A stretch of 64,000 nt of DNA from Eubacterium_G segne (GCF_014287775.1 NZ_JACOOZ010000005.1:124001-188000), one strand, 5' to 3'. Counted from the stretch's first letter, positions 8,930-18,880 are shown. The notes: generated from the letters alone by a model not told the origin. Made by a program: numbers and translations.

Positions 8930-10163
8930 TTTGTTTTTTTCATGTTTTGAAGGAAAAAAATTCCACTACATAGTTATAAAAATTAATGAAAATCACATTT
9001 ACAGATTTATAAATAATACAGGGAAAATAAAATTAAGGGATATACATTCAAAAGATGGAATTACGGAAATAACATTTAATTATAAAGATAAAAACAAAGT
9101 CCTTGATATTGCTGAAAAAATGGGAATAAAGATACTGGATATAAAAGAGAAAGGAACATATACATATATTACAAGGCTGCCTGTGATAAAGTCAGTGACA
9201 TTTATTTTGGCAGTTTTTACATTGTTATTAATTATTAATTCTCACTTTATCTGGAATATTGATGTGGAGGGAAATTACAGTTATACATCAACTCAGATTA
9301 TGAGGTTTTTAAAAAAGATGGATATAAAAGAAGGAATGAGAAAGAACCGGATAAACAGTGATGAAATAGAGAAAGAAATAAGAAGAAAATACAATGACAT
9401 AAGCTGGGTTTGCGCAGAAGTAAAGGGAACAAATCTTATTGTCCATATAAAAGAAAACTATATCACTGAAATTTCCGCAAAAGAAGACAAAACTTATGAC
9501 CTGATTGCTAACAGGGACTGCACCATAAAGTCCATTTTAGTGAGAAAAGGAAAAGGAGTGGTAAAAGCCGGTGATAAAGTAAAAAAAGGAGATGTTCTGA
9601 TATCCGGTATTGTAGATGTTTTTAATGAATCCGGGGAAAAAATATTTACAAAATTATGTAATGCAGATGGTGATGTTGTGGGAATAACTAATCTCTCTTA
9701 TAATGATAAAATTTCCGATACATATTTTGTTAAAAATATTAAGCATAAAAGGACTTACTATGCACCTTTAGTAGCGGGATACACGTGGAATATAAAAGAA
9801 AATGACAAAAATGAAACTGTTGTAAAATCGGAAAGAAATTTTAAAGCCTTTGGAAATTTCTATTTGCCCTTTGGGATGGAAAAATATGTGGTTACAAAGT
9901 TTGAAAAAGAGAAGAGAAATTACACAAAAGAAGAAGCTAAGAAAAAACTATATGATAGATTCAATTACAAAATGTTCATATTAGAGCAAAAAGGGTACAA
10001 AATATTAGAAAAAAATGTTAAAATAGACAAGAAAAAAAATCATTATGTTTTTTCGGGGACGATTAAGTGTTTAGAACCTTTAGGAAAGGTTTCTTATATT
10101 GAAAGCGAAAAAATAAATGAGATTGAATCAGAGAATAATAAAGAAACCACAAAATCTGATTAA
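8910..10163 (+). CDS. yqfD: sporulation protein YqfD
   Basis: A 417-residue membrane protein of the YqfD (stage IV sporulation) family. The N-terminal ~90 residues are a soluble alpha/beta part. One membrane helix lies at about 95-113, followed by a POTRA-like segment and a long extracytoplasmic beta-rich domain. The gene overlaps yqfC and precedes phoH, the same order as in Bacillus and many Clostridia. This supports the call and implies the host lineage makes endospores. The ribosome site is modest, consistent with coupling to yqfC translation. The C-terminal tail is rich in Glu, Asn and Lys. Confidence 0.85.
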   Translation: MKFSFVNLFFSCFEGKKFHYIVIKINENHIYRFINNTGKIKLRDIHSKDGITEITFNYKDKNKVLDIAEKMGIKILDIKEKGTYTYITRLPVIKSVTFILAVFTLLLIINSHFIWNIDVEGNYSYTSTQIMRFLKKMDIKEGMRKNRINSDEIEKEIRRKYNDISWVCAEVKGTNLIVHIKENYITEISAKEDKTYDLIANRDCTIKSILVRKGKGVVKAGDKVKKGDVLISGIVDVFNESGEKIFTKLCNADGDVVGITNLSYNDKISDTYFVKNIKHKRTYYAPLVAGYTWNIKENDKNETVVKSERNFKAFGNFYLPFGMEKYVVTKFEKEKRNYTKEEAKKKLYDRFNYKMFILEQKGYKILEKNVKIDKKKNHYVFSGTIKCLEPLGKVSYIESEKINEIESENNKETTKSD

Positions 10164-10185
10164 GAAAAATCATGAAGGGAAAAAT

Positions 10186-11157
10186 ATGAGCGTAATAGAA
10201 AATATAATAGATATTCCAATGGAACATGAAAAGAATGTTTTCGGACAGTTTGATTACAATATAAAGAAAATCGAAAAAACATTACATGTTACCATAATTT
10301 CAAGAGACGGACAGCTTAAAATTATTGGAGGGGAAGTGGCAGCTAAGAGAGCCCGTCATGTATTTGAACAATTAATGGAACTGTCAAAGCGGGGCAATGA
10401 GATAACAGAACAGAATGTTGACTACGCCTTATCTTTAAGCTTTGACGAAAAAGAGTCTGTAATGCTGGAATTAGATGATGATATTATTTGCAGAACGGTT
10501 ATGGGAAAGCCTGTTAAACCAAAAACATTAGGACAAAAATCCTATGTAGACCAGATAAGAAAGAAAATGATAGTGTTTGGCATTGGCCCGGCAGGAACCG
10601 GTAAAACTTATCTTGCAATGGCAATGGCAATAAACGCCTTAAAAAACAATGAGGTAAACAAGATTATTCTTACAAGACCGGCTATTGAGGCGGGAGAAAA
10701 TCTTGGATTTTTACCGGGAGATTTGCAAAGCAAAGTAGATCCTTATTTAAGACCTTTATATGATGCACTTTATCAGATAATGGGAGCAGAAAGCTTTATC
10801 AGTAATAGCGAAAAGGGAATTATTGAGGTGGCACCTCTTGCCTATATGCGTGGCCGTACTTTAGATAACGCTTTTATTATTTTAGACGAAGCACAAAATA
10901 CAACTCCGGCCCAGATGAAAATGTTCCTTACCCGTATTGGATTTGGCTCAAAGGTAATTGTAACAGGAGACAGAACCCAGAAGGATTTGCCAAGGGACAC
11001 GGTTTCAGGTCTTGAAGTTGCCCTCAGGGTACTTAAAAATGTAGACGATATTGGATTTTCATTTCTTGACAATAATGATGTTGTAAGACATCCTCTGGTA
11101 CAAAAAATTGTAAAGGCTTACGAGGAATACGAAAACAAAGGAAAGGGTAAAAAATAG
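10186..11157 (+). CDS. phoH: PhoH-like ATPase (YbeZ type)
   Basis: A 323-residue cytoplasmic P-loop ATPase linked to RNA metabolism and ribosome maturation. An N-terminal KH-like RNA-binding part (about 1-110) is followed by the ATPase. Walker A is Gly-Pro-Ala-Gly-Thr-Gly-Lys-Thr at about 134-141 and Walker B is Ile-Leu-Asp-Glu-Ala-Gln-Asn about 100 residues later. The start at 10186 has a GAAGGG site; the longer in-frame start at 10117 would lie inside yqfD and lacks one. It is followed two bases later by ybeY, its usual functional partner. The pgpH gene found between them in Bacillus is absent here. Confidence 0.93.
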   Translation: MSVIENIIDIPMEHEKNVFGQFDYNIKKIEKTLHVTIISRDGQLKIIGGEVAAKRARHVFEQLMELSKRGNEITEQNVDYALSLSFDEKESVMLELDDDIICRTVMGKPVKPKTLGQKSYVDQIRKKMIVFGIGPAGTGKTYLAMAMAINALKNNEVNKIILTRPAIEAGENLGFLPGDLQSKVDPYLRPLYDALYQIMGAESFISNSEKGIIEVAPLAYMRGRTLDNAFIILDEAQNTTPAQMKMFLTRIGFGSKVIVTGDRTQKDLPRDTVSGLEVALRVLKNVDDIGFSFLDNNDVVRHPLVQKIVKAYEEYENKGKGKK

Positions 11158-11159
11158 AT

Positions 11160-11660
11160 ATGTCAGTTTTTATAGAAAATGAATATGGTAAAAATATTGA
11201 TATTGATTACAATACAATAATAAAAAAGGTAGTGGAAGAAGCAATTGACTTTGTGAAATGCCCCTTTGAATGTGAGGTTAATGTTACCATTGTGGACAAT
11301 GACAGCATTAAGGAAATAAATAAAGCTCAAAGAGATATTGATAAAGAAACGGATGTTTTATCGTTCCCGTTAATTGACTATGATTCTCCTGCTGATTTTA
11401 CCAATGTTGAAGACGATATTAACTATTTCAACCCGGATTCAGGGGAATTAATGCTGGGAGATATTGTAATATCCTACGACAGGGTTATAAGTCAGGCTTA
11501 TGAGTATAATCACTCAAAAGTAAGAGAAATTGCTTTTCTTACGGCTCATAGTATGCTACACTTATTCGGTTATGACCATATTAAGGAAGATGAGAGAGAG
11601 GATATGGAAAACAAACAGAATATTATTCTTAATAATTTAGGGATTACAAGGGAGATTTAA
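11160..11660 (+). CDS. ybeY: endoribonuclease YbeY (rRNA maturation factor)
   Basis: A 166-residue metal-dependent endoribonuclease family involved in 16S rRNA 3' processing and ribosome quality control. The signature His-x-x-x-His-x-x-Gly-x-Asp-His is visible near residues 124-134, giving the three zinc-binding histidines. It lies two bases after phoH with an AAAGG-type site inside the phoH end, and its stop is one base from the next ATG. Length and motif are typical. Confidence 0.95.
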   Translation: MSVFIENEYGKNIDIDYNTIIKKVVEEAIDFVKCPFECEVNVTIVDNDSIKEINKAQRDIDKETDVLSFPLIDYDSPADFTNVEDDINYFNPDSGELMLGDIVISYDRVISQAYEYNHSKVREIAFLTAHSMLHLFGYDHIKEDEREDMENKQNIILNNLGITREI

Positions 11661-11661
11661 A

Positions 11662-12759
11662 ATGAACAAAAATAAAAAATTAATAGTAACTTTGGTTATT
11701 GCAGGTATAATTACGGTGGCAGTAGGCGGAGTGGCACTGCTTGCCATGTTTGTTATACCTAACAAAAAAGTAGAAAAAACAGAAGTGACAGAAACAGAAG
11801 AGACCACTGTACAAACTGTTGAAACCACAACGGCAGATCCTTATGTAGGTAAAACTCCAAGTTTTTTAACGGGAGAATATGTAAAGGATAAAACAGCAAA
11901 AAGAAGACCTGTGGCATTAATGTATAACAACATTATAAACGCCATGCCACACTCAGGAATAAGCAATGCAGATGTTTGCTATGAAGCACCGGTAGAAGGT
12001 GGAATTACCCGAATTATGGGAATTTTTCAAAATTATGATAAATTAAAAAAGATGGGTTCAGTTAGAAGCTGTCGTATTTACTACTGTGCTTTTGCTTTAG
12101 AGTGGGATGCTATTTACAGCCATTATGGTCAGTCACAGTATGCTTTGGGATTTTTAAAAAGTGACAAAATAGACAATGTAGGCGCCCTTAATGCGGAAAA
12201 TTATTTTTACCGTACCACAGACAGAGTGGCACCTCACAATGCTTTTACATCAGGAAAGAATTTAAATAACGCAATAAAAGCTCTTAAATACAGAAAAGAA
12301 TACAAAAAAGGCTACAAGGGTCATTTTAAATTTGCAAATTTTGGTGAGAAGGTAGACCTTAACAGTAAGAAAACAGCTAAAACCGTGGAAATGGGATATG
12401 TTATAAATAAGCCGTGGTACAAGTTTAAAAATGGTCAGTATTACAGATATCAGTATGGAGAAAAACATATTGATGACCAGAACAATAAACAGCTTCATTG
12501 CTCAAATATAATAATTCAATTTGTGGATTCCACATTATATCCTGACAATAAGAGTCTTAATATTACATTAAACGGTTCAGGAAAAGGCTGGTTTATTACC
12601 AACGGAAAAGCAGAAAAAATTACATGGAAAAAGGACAAGCAAATGTCCGGACAAACAAAATACTTTGATGAAACAGGAAAAGAGATTGTTTTAAATACAG
12701 GAAAAACATGGGTGCAGATAGTTCAGAATGAATATGCAGATAATGTTGTCATCAAATAG
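11662..12759 (+). CDS. DUF3048 (YerB-like) membrane-anchored protein
   Basis: A 365-residue exported protein. The N-terminal helix (about residues 6-30) has no lipobox, so it looks like a membrane anchor. A Thr/Glu-rich linker (about 34-55) leads to the DUF3048 domain, with the conserved Arg-Arg-Pro-Val-Ala, Glu-Gly-Gly-Ile-Thr-Arg and Val-Arg-Ser-x-Arg motifs. The family is widespread in Firmicutes. Bacillus YerB is a lipoprotein of uncertain role, and a cell-envelope function is plausible. The gene is tightly packed behind ybeY (one-base gap) and before a flippase gene. Confidence 0.82.
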   Translation: MNKNKKLIVTLVIAGIITVAVGGVALLAMFVIPNKKVEKTEVTETEETTVQTVETTTADPYVGKTPSFLTGEYVKDKTAKRRPVALMYNNIINAMPHSGISNADVCYEAPVEGGITRIMGIFQNYDKLKKMGSVRSCRIYYCAFALEWDAIYSHYGQSQYALGFLKSDKIDNVGALNAENYFYRTTDRVAPHNAFTSGKNLNNAIKALKYRKEYKKGYKGHFKFANFGEKVDLNSKKTAKTVEMGYVINKPWYKFKNGQYYRYQYGEKHIDDQNNKQLHCSNIIIQFVDSTLYPDNKSLNITLNGSGKGWFITNGKAEKITWKKDKQMSGQTKYFDETGKEIVLNTGKTWVQIVQNEYADNVVIK

Positions 12760-12774
12760 AATAAGGATAAATAA

Positions 12775-14433
12775 ATGAGTAACAAATCAAAAAGTAACAG
12801 TTTTATAATTCAGGGAAGCATTTTAGCATTTGCAGGAATATTAGTAAGAGTAATAGGTCTTATTTACAGAATACCCCTTAACAGAATTTTAGGGGAAAGC
12901 GGAATGGGATATTACGGCACGGCATTTGAGATATACAATGTTCTTATTTTGCTGTCATCCCAGAGTATGCCTCTTGCAGTGTCTAAAATAGTTTCAGAAA
13001 AGTTAGAAAAAAAGCAGTACAAAAACGCCCACAAGGTGTTTAAAGGTGCTTTAATTTACGGTATCACAATAGGTGTTATATTTGGAATGCTGGCGTTTTT
13101 TGGTGCTGACTGGATTTCCGTTAAAATATACAAATTACCTCAGGTTGCAATTCCTCTTAGAATATTGGCACCTACTCTTACGGTAGCCTGTGTTTTAGGT
13201 GTTTTAAGAGGGTATTTCCAGGGAATGGGAAATATGATACCAACCTCAGTATCACAGATTTTTGAACAGATTGTAAATGCTGTTGTAAGTGTTATTGCAG
13301 CCTATGAATTAGGTGCATATGGATATTCATTGTCGAAAATGGCTGATGAATCTGAAACATTTAGGGCTTCATATTCTGCTGCCGGTGGTACCTTAGGTAC
13401 ATTATGTGGTGCTGTTACTGCACTTATTATAATGATTATTATTTTGTACCGTCATTTTGGAAGCATTAATTCAAATATCAGAAAAGATATAACCAAGTCC
13501 GTGGACAGCTACGGTACCATAACAAAGGTGATTGTTTTTACCATTACACCAGTACTTATAAGTACAACAATATATAATATAGGAAACCTTTTGGACAATC
13601 CTATATTCCAGAATATAATGTATAGTATTTCGCCTGAAAGCACTGAGGCACAGCGAAGTGCGGTATATGGAAATTATACGGGAATTTACAGAACCCTTAC
13701 AACAATGCCTATTGCCATTGCATCGGCATTATCCACTGCAATAGTTCCTTCACTGGTTCGTTCATATGTTGCAGGGGATAAGTCCGTAGTAAAAAATAAA
13801 ATAGATATGGCACTTAAATTCTCCATGATAATTGCCTTCCCATGTGGTATGGGATTGTCGGTGTTGGGAGTGCCTATTAATAAGCTCTTGTTTGGAAGCA
13901 GCGGAGACGGTGCAGCACCTATGATGGTGTTTAGTATTTTCACAGTAATAGCATTTTCACTGTCTACCATTAGCAATGCAATACTTCAGGGAATAGACAA
14001 ACTTAAGGTGCCAATTAAAAACTCAGCCATTTCTTTAGGCTTACATTTAATTATTTTGCCTTGTCTTTTAATTGTGTTTAAATTAAATATTTATGGGGTG
14101 GTTATTGGTGATATTTTGTTTGGAGCAACTGTTTCTGTGTTAAATGCCATGTCAATTAAAAAGTATTTAAATTACAGACAAAACATGTTTGAAACCTTTG
14201 TTAAGCCTTTTATTTGTGCAGGAGTTATGGGAGCAGGCTGTTTTGGAATATATAAGTTATTTAATGGTTTAATTAAAATTAATGCTATAAGTACAATAAT
14301 TGCTATAATGGTTGCAGTGGTTATATATGCTCTAATGCTGGTAATTACGAAAACAGTAACAGAGGATGAACTTTTATCCATGCCAAAAGGGGCAATGATC
14401 GCTAAACTTATGAAAAAAATTCATATGATATAA
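12775..14433 (+). CDS. MOP-superfamily flippase, SpoVB/polysaccharide-export type
   Basis: A 552-residue integral membrane protein with about 14 hydrophobic helices. It has the N-terminal Arg-Val-Ile-Gly-x-x-Tyr-Arg-Ile-Pro motif and the Gly-x-x-Gly-Tyr-Tyr pattern of the SpoVB/YtgP branch of the MOP flippases. Members move lipid-linked peptidoglycan or polysaccharide precursors across the membrane; SpoVB itself acts in spore cortex formation. A nearby BofC-like gene and the upstream yqfCD support a link with the envelope or spores. Whether this copy is sporulation-specific or a vegetative lipid II flippase cannot be told from sequence alone. Confidence 0.82.
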   Translation: MSNKSKSNSFIIQGSILAFAGILVRVIGLIYRIPLNRILGESGMGYYGTAFEIYNVLILLSSQSMPLAVSKIVSEKLEKKQYKNAHKVFKGALIYGITIGVIFGMLAFFGADWISVKIYKLPQVAIPLRILAPTLTVACVLGVLRGYFQGMGNMIPTSVSQIFEQIVNAVVSVIAAYELGAYGYSLSKMADESETFRASYSAAGGTLGTLCGAVTALIIMIIILYRHFGSINSNIRKDITKSVDSYGTITKVIVFTITPVLISTTIYNIGNLLDNPIFQNIMYSISPESTEAQRSAVYGNYTGIYRTLTTMPIAIASALSTAIVPSLVRSYVAGDKSVVKNKIDMALKFSMIIAFPCGMGLSVLGVPINKLLFGSSGDGAAPMMVFSIFTVIAFSLSTISNAILQGIDKLKVPIKNSAISLGLHLIILPCLLIVFKLNIYGVVIGDILFGATVSVLNAMSIKKYLNYRQNMFETFVKPFICAGVMGAGCFGIYKLFNGLIKINAISTIIAIMVAVVIYALMLVITKTVTEDELLSMPKGAMIAKLMKKIHMI

Positions 14434-14489
14434 AAAATCGTATAAAAAATACAAAATATGTAAAAAATATATGCAAGGAGTGATTTATT

Positions 14490-14837
14490 ATGAGCAAACG
14501 AGCATATATTTTTTGTTTAGTGGTTTTTATAATTGGATTTTTGGCTGCTTATATCGTGGGAGTGGAAATAGGCACTAAGGAAGGTGACAATTTAAAGGAA
14601 AAGGTTGTAAATGTTTCACCGAATAACAAAAGTGATTCAAAGGAAGTGGAAGGCTACTGGGTTAAAGATTTAAATGATAAAATTGTTGTTTATAAAAAAG
14701 ATGGAAAAACCGTTGTAGCTGAAACGGATATTGTTGTGTCAAGGCTTCCCGAGGCAGACAGAAAAGTCCTTGAAAATGGAATTTATATTGAAAATGCCGA
14801 AAAACTGTTTAAGTTTTTAGAGGCAAACACCAGTTGA
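14490..14837 (+). CDS. small membrane protein with BofC C-terminal-like domain
   Basis: A 115-residue protein with a single N-terminal membrane helix (about 5-27), a short linker, and a C-terminal domain (about 55-112). The domain begins Tyr-Trp-Val-Lys-Asp and contains a Leu-Pro-Glu-Ala-Asp-Arg segment, like the C-terminal domain of BofC. In Bacillus, BofC is exported from the forespore and restrains SpoIVB signalling. The similarity is modest and by eye; a general envelope role is also possible. An AAGGAG site precedes the ATG. The preceding ~55 bases are A-rich with no clear promoter. Confidence 0.6.
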   Translation: MSKRAYIFCLVVFIIGFLAAYIVGVEIGTKEGDNLKEKVVNVSPNNKSDSKEVEGYWVKDLNDKIVVYKKDGKTVVAETDIVVSRLPEADRKVLENGIYIENAEKLFKFLEANTS

Positions 14838-14851
14838 AAAAAGGAATTAAA

Positions 14852-16027
14852 ATGAAAGTAGTGATAATAGGAGCCGGAGCCGCCGGACTTATGGCGGCAA
14901 TTACGGCAGCTGAATGTGGTCATAAGGTAACGGTTATAGAGCACGAAAACAAGCCGGGAAAGAAAATAAACGTAACCGGTAATGGAAAATGTAACATTAC
15001 AAACAGTGCTCTTACACCGGATAAATATTATGGCAATAAAGATTTTATAAACAACGTAATAGAAAGATTTAATTATAAAGATGCTCTTAATTTTTTTGAA
15101 AATATGGGAGTTTATTGTTATGAAAAAAACGGCTTTTATTATCCTTTAAGTAATCAGGCTGTTACGATTACTAATGCACTTTACAATGAAGCATTGTCTT
15201 TAGGGGTTACAATAAAAACAAATAATAATGTGAAAAGTGTAACAAAAAAAGATGATGGCTTTGTACTGGATATAGGAATTGATTTATTTTGTGACAAATT
15301 AATAATTGCAACAGGGGGAATGGCGGCACCTAAAACAGGTAGTGACGGTAGCGGATATGAATTAGCAAAAGCCTTAGGTCACACCATTGTTAAGCCTTGT
15401 CCTGCACTTACAGCCTTAGTATGTGATGAAAAGTTAAAAAAGGCATCAGGTGTAAGGGTGAAGGCAAAGGTACAAATTAAAGATAAAAACATAAAGGATT
15501 TAGGGGAACTTCAGATTACAGACTATGGAATATCCGGTATTCCGGTATTTAATATAAGCAGAAGTGTTAATGAGAAAGAAAATGTAATTATTGATTTTGC
15601 TCCTGATTATACATATGACGAAGTGAAAATATTATTGGAAAAAATCCTTAAAAGAAGAGATAAAATGCCGGTATTAACGGCACTTAACGGATTGTTTAAC
15701 GAAAAGCTGGCAGCTGTATTTCTTAAGGAAATAAAACTGCAAAGTAATGTTAAATGTACTGATGTTATAAATAAAATTACTATGTTATGTGATACTATAA
15801 AGTCCTTTGAAGTTACCGTAAAACGAAAAAAAGGATTTGATTTTTCTCAGGTAACATCAGGAGGGGTTAATACTTCTGAAATTAATAAAGATACAATGGA
15901 ATCCCTTATTTGTCCTAATCTTTATTTTGCAGGAGAAATAATTGATGTTGACGGAAGATGCGGTGGTTATAATCTTCAGTTTGCCTGGAGTAGCGGATAT
16001 ATAGCAGGAGAAAGTATAAGTAAATGA
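14852..16027 (+). CDS. HI0933/BaiN-family FAD-binding oxidoreductase
   Basis: A 391-residue flavoprotein. The N-terminal Gly-Ala-Gly-Ala-Ala-Gly dinucleotide motif (residues 7-12) and the Lys-x-x-x-Thr-Gly-x-Gly-Lys-Cys-Asn segment define the HI0933-like family. A late Gly-Arg-Cys-Gly-Gly-Tyr-Asn motif closes the FAD site. Physiological substrates are mostly unknown, and automated names such as BaiN or aminoacetone oxidase should not be taken literally. The start at 14852 follows AAAAAGGA; an upstream in-frame ATG at 14834 would overlap the preceding gene. The end overlaps the next flavoprotein gene by four bases (ATGA). Confidence 0.85.
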   Translation: MKVVIIGAGAAGLMAAITAAECGHKVTVIEHENKPGKKINVTGNGKCNITNSALTPDKYYGNKDFINNVIERFNYKDALNFFENMGVYCYEKNGFYYPLSNQAVTITNALYNEALSLGVTIKTNNNVKSVTKKDDGFVLDIGIDLFCDKLIIATGGMAAPKTGSDGSGYELAKALGHTIVKPCPALTALVCDEKLKKASGVRVKAKVQIKDKNIKDLGELQITDYGISGIPVFNISRSVNEKENVIIDFAPDYTYDEVKILLEKILKRRDKMPVLTALNGLFNEKLAAVFLKEIKLQSNVKCTDVINKITMLCDTIKSFEVTVKRKKGFDFSQVTSGGVNTSEINKDTMESLICPNLYFAGEIIDVDGRCGGYNLQFAWSSGYIAGESISK

Positions 16028-17607
16028 AGTTTTTAAAGGTTTCAAATATAAAGTTGAGTATAGATGAAAAGGAACAGAAGGCATTTGAAAAAGCTATAAA
16101 AATAGCAGGAATACATAGTGACGACGTAATAGAAAAAAAGATATTAAAATATTCCATTGATGCCAGAAAAAAGCCGGAAATCAACAAGATTTATACGGTT
16201 TTATTTAAGGTAGAAAACTATAATAAAACAAGAAAAAACGTTACGGTGACAGATAAGGAAAAAAAGTATGATTTTGCTCCCACAGGAACCTGCTCCATAA
16301 ACAAAAGACCGATAATTGTGGGATTTGGGCCGGCAGGAATGTTTTGCGGATATATGCTGGCAAAGTATGGTTACAAGCCTATAATTATTGAGCGTGGAAG
16401 CAGAGTGGATGAGCGCATTAAAAAAGTAAATGCTTTCTGGAATGGTGAAAAACTGGATACTTCCTGTAATGTGCAGTTTGGAGAAGGTGGCGCAGGAACT
16501 TTTTCAGATGGAAAGCTTAACACAGGTATTAAAGATAAAGAAAACAGAATCGGTTTTGTATTAAATACCTTTGTTAAATTTGGCGCTAATCCTAAAATTG
16601 AATATGATGCAAAACCACATATTGGAACGGATGTTTTAAGCGAAGTTGTAAAAAATATGCGTCATGCCATTGAAGATATGGGAGGAACCTTTTATTTTGA
16701 CACTACAGTTAGTGAAATCCTGTTAAAAAATGGCAGGGTTAATGGGCTTAAATTGTCAAATGAAGAAGTAATTGATACGGATATTTGTTTATTGGCAATA
16801 GGACATAGTGCCAGAGATACTTTTGAGATGCTTAACAGACTAAACATCCCTATGGAAGGAAAGCCTTTTGCCATGGGAGTAAGGGTTGAACATCCCCAGA
16901 AAATGATAAATAAAAGCCAGTATGACTTTGAAGACAATAGGTTAGGAGCTGCAAATTATAAGCTTACTTACAAAACAAAAAAAGACCGTGGAGTATATTC
17001 GTTTTGTATGTGCCCCGGTGGCTTTGTGGTAAATGCTTCATCAGAGGAAAAGGAGATAGCAGTAAACGGCATGAGCTATTCTAAAAGAGACGGCGAAAAT
17101 GCCAATAGTGCTATAGTTGTGGCATTATCACCCAAGGATTTTAGAAGCAGTCATCCATTGGCAGGAATGTGGCTTCAAAGAGATATAGAAAAGGCTGCCT
17201 ATAAACAGGGAAAGGGCAATATTCCCCTGCAAACATATGGGGATTTTAAGAAAAAAATAAAGTCAGAGAAAATTGGAAAGATTATTCCTCAAATTAAGGG
17301 GGAATACACTATGGCGGATATTAATAAGGTATTACCGGATTTTGTGTGTGAAGCCTTAGTGGAAGGCATTGATTATTTTGGAAAGGTAATTGATGGATTT
17401 AACAATGAAGATACTGTTTTATCAGCACCGGAAAGCAGAACTTCATCTCCTGTAAGAATTATCAGAAATGATGATTTTGAATCAGAAATCAAGGGGCTAT
17501 ATCCAATAGGAGAAGGTGCAGGATATGCCGGAGGAATAACATCTGCGGCAATAGATGGAATTAAGGCATTTGAGGCATTGGCAAAAAAATACAGGTCTTT
17601 GCAATAA
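16024..17607 (+). CDS. FAD-dependent dehydrogenase (COG2509 family)
   Basis: A 527-residue flavoprotein. The N-terminal ~90 residues form a small alpha/beta domain characteristic of COG2509. Next comes an FAD-binding Gly-Phe-Gly-Pro-Ala-Gly motif (about 100-105) and a Gly-Glu-Gly-Gly-Ala-Gly-Thr-Phe-Ser-Asp-Gly-Lys-Leu segment. The C-terminal Gly-Glu-Gly-Ala-Gly-Tyr-Ala-Gly-Gly-Ile motif completes the nucleotide fold. The reaction is not established for the family. It overlaps the upstream HI0933-type gene by four bases, so the two oxidoreductases are made together. Confidence 0.85.
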   Translation: MKFLKVSNIKLSIDEKEQKAFEKAIKIAGIHSDDVIEKKILKYSIDARKKPEINKIYTVLFKVENYNKTRKNVTVTDKEKKYDFAPTGTCSINKRPIIVGFGPAGMFCGYMLAKYGYKPIIIERGSRVDERIKKVNAFWNGEKLDTSCNVQFGEGGAGTFSDGKLNTGIKDKENRIGFVLNTFVKFGANPKIEYDAKPHIGTDVLSEVVKNMRHAIEDMGGTFYFDTTVSEILLKNGRVNGLKLSNEEVIDTDICLLAIGHSARDTFEMLNRLNIPMEGKPFAMGVRVEHPQKMINKSQYDFEDNRLGAANYKLTYKTKKDRGVYSFCMCPGGFVVNASSEEKEIAVNGMSYSKRDGENANSAIVVALSPKDFRSSHPLAGMWLQRDIEKAAYKQGKGNIPLQTYGDFKKKIKSEKIGKIIPQIKGEYTMADINKVLPDFVCEALVEGIDYFGKVIDGFNNEDTVLSAPESRTSSPVRIIRNDDFESEIKGLYPIGEGAGYAGGITSAAIDGIKAFEALAKKYRSLQ

Positions 17608-17679
17608 TGACTTTTTTGAAAAAATGTAGTATTATATAAAGATGTGTTAAATGTAGAAACATTGTTAAGGAGAGGCATT

Positions 17680-18879
17680 ATGAATATACGTTTTTTGGCG
17701 CAGTCAGAATACTTTAACGGATTACATTTAAAAGATGATATTATTTTGGAAAAGGAATATGAACAGGGTCCTTTTACTAATCTGCCAAAGGTGAGATATT
17801 TTCTGTATTATCTTGAGGAAAATGTAAGAAAGGAAGTTATGCCATATACTGACAAGGTAGATGTTTTTAATATTACCAATTGTCAGTATGAATCAGATTA
17901 TCTGTATTTTACTGAGTACACTGATATGTTAGACGGCGGCTACACTTTTAATATTATAAGATATAATATAACAGACCATACTCATACAAAGATTATTTCT
18001 CTAAAGGACAATATTAATTTGTATCCTGACAATAAGCAGATAAAAATCTTTATTTTAGATGAGTCAAATCTGATTATTCAAAGAGCTCTTCCAAAGGTAA
18101 GTGCCAATGGACTGTTAAAGGAATTTTTTGATTTTACCTTGGTTTTATTTGATTTTGTTAAAAATAAGCAGATTGTAATTGAAGACGAAAATCTGAAAAA
18201 TAACGGTATTGAGTTTGTCCTTCCATACAATGAGACAAACTGCATAATGAAAACGGGATATTCGGTTTTTGAAAACGACAGACATTTAAACCTTGAGAAG
18301 GAAGAGGCAGCTGTTGAGAACCTTATAATTGTAAACATTAAGCAGTTTATCAGTGATTTAAAGTTAGAACAGCAAAATATGGTTATGAATTCCATAGACC
18401 AGGCTTACTATGATACAACGGTAATTAATGCAAAAATCATTGATAATTTTTTGATTTATTCAAAGTTTAACTATGAAAAAAATGATGAAGTAATTGTTTT
18501 TTACGATTTAACTTCAAAAAAGGAAGAAGAGAAAATTTATACCTGCATTAATAAAACCACAACAGGGGAGTATCTTCTTAAAAATGCAACAGTTATAGAT
18601 AATAAGCCCTATATGATTAAGAAAAATTCTTCAGGTACCCAGTTCTTTAACTTAATTACAAATGATGTGGATGCAACATATCCTGAGGATTTAAATATAA
18701 AATTTGTAAATAACAACACGGTTATTTCAACATTTGCAGATAGAACTTTATTTGGCAAGGAAATTAAGTTAGTGGGAATACATAAGTTCCCGTCAAAGAA
18801 AATTATTTTACAGGAAAGGGGAGAATATATAGGCAGTGTTGCTTCTAACAACGAGACTACATATATATTCCTAAAATAA
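17680..18879 (+). CDS. unrecognised beta-rich protein
   Basis: A 399-residue protein of unknown family. The start at 17680 is preceded by AAGGAGAGG; the longer frame from 17644 has no ribosome site. There is no signal peptide or membrane helix, so it is probably cytoplasmic. The sequence is mostly short beta strands separated by acidic turns. Similar strand-turn units recur (for example near residues 85-110, 150-170 and 260-285), suggesting a beta-propeller-like fold. It starts a run ending in mutL/miaA and is one base from ynzC. No catalytic motif was seen. Confidence 0.65.
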   Translation: MNIRFLAQSEYFNGLHLKDDIILEKEYEQGPFTNLPKVRYFLYYLEENVRKEVMPYTDKVDVFNITNCQYESDYLYFTEYTDMLDGGYTFNIIRYNITDHTHTKIISLKDNINLYPDNKQIKIFILDESNLIIQRALPKVSANGLLKEFFDFTLVLFDFVKNKQIVIEDENLKNNGIEFVLPYNETNCIMKTGYSVFENDRHLNLEKEEAAVENLIIVNIKQFISDLKLEQQNMVMNSIDQAYYDTTVINAKIIDNFLIYSKFNYEKNDEVIVFYDLTSKKEEEKIYTCINKTTTGEYLLKNATVIDNKPYMIKKNSSGTQFFNLITNDVDATYPEDLNIKFVNNNTVISTFADRTLFGKEIKLVGIHKFPSKKIILQERGEYIGSVASNNETTYIFLK

Positions 18880-18880
18880 A

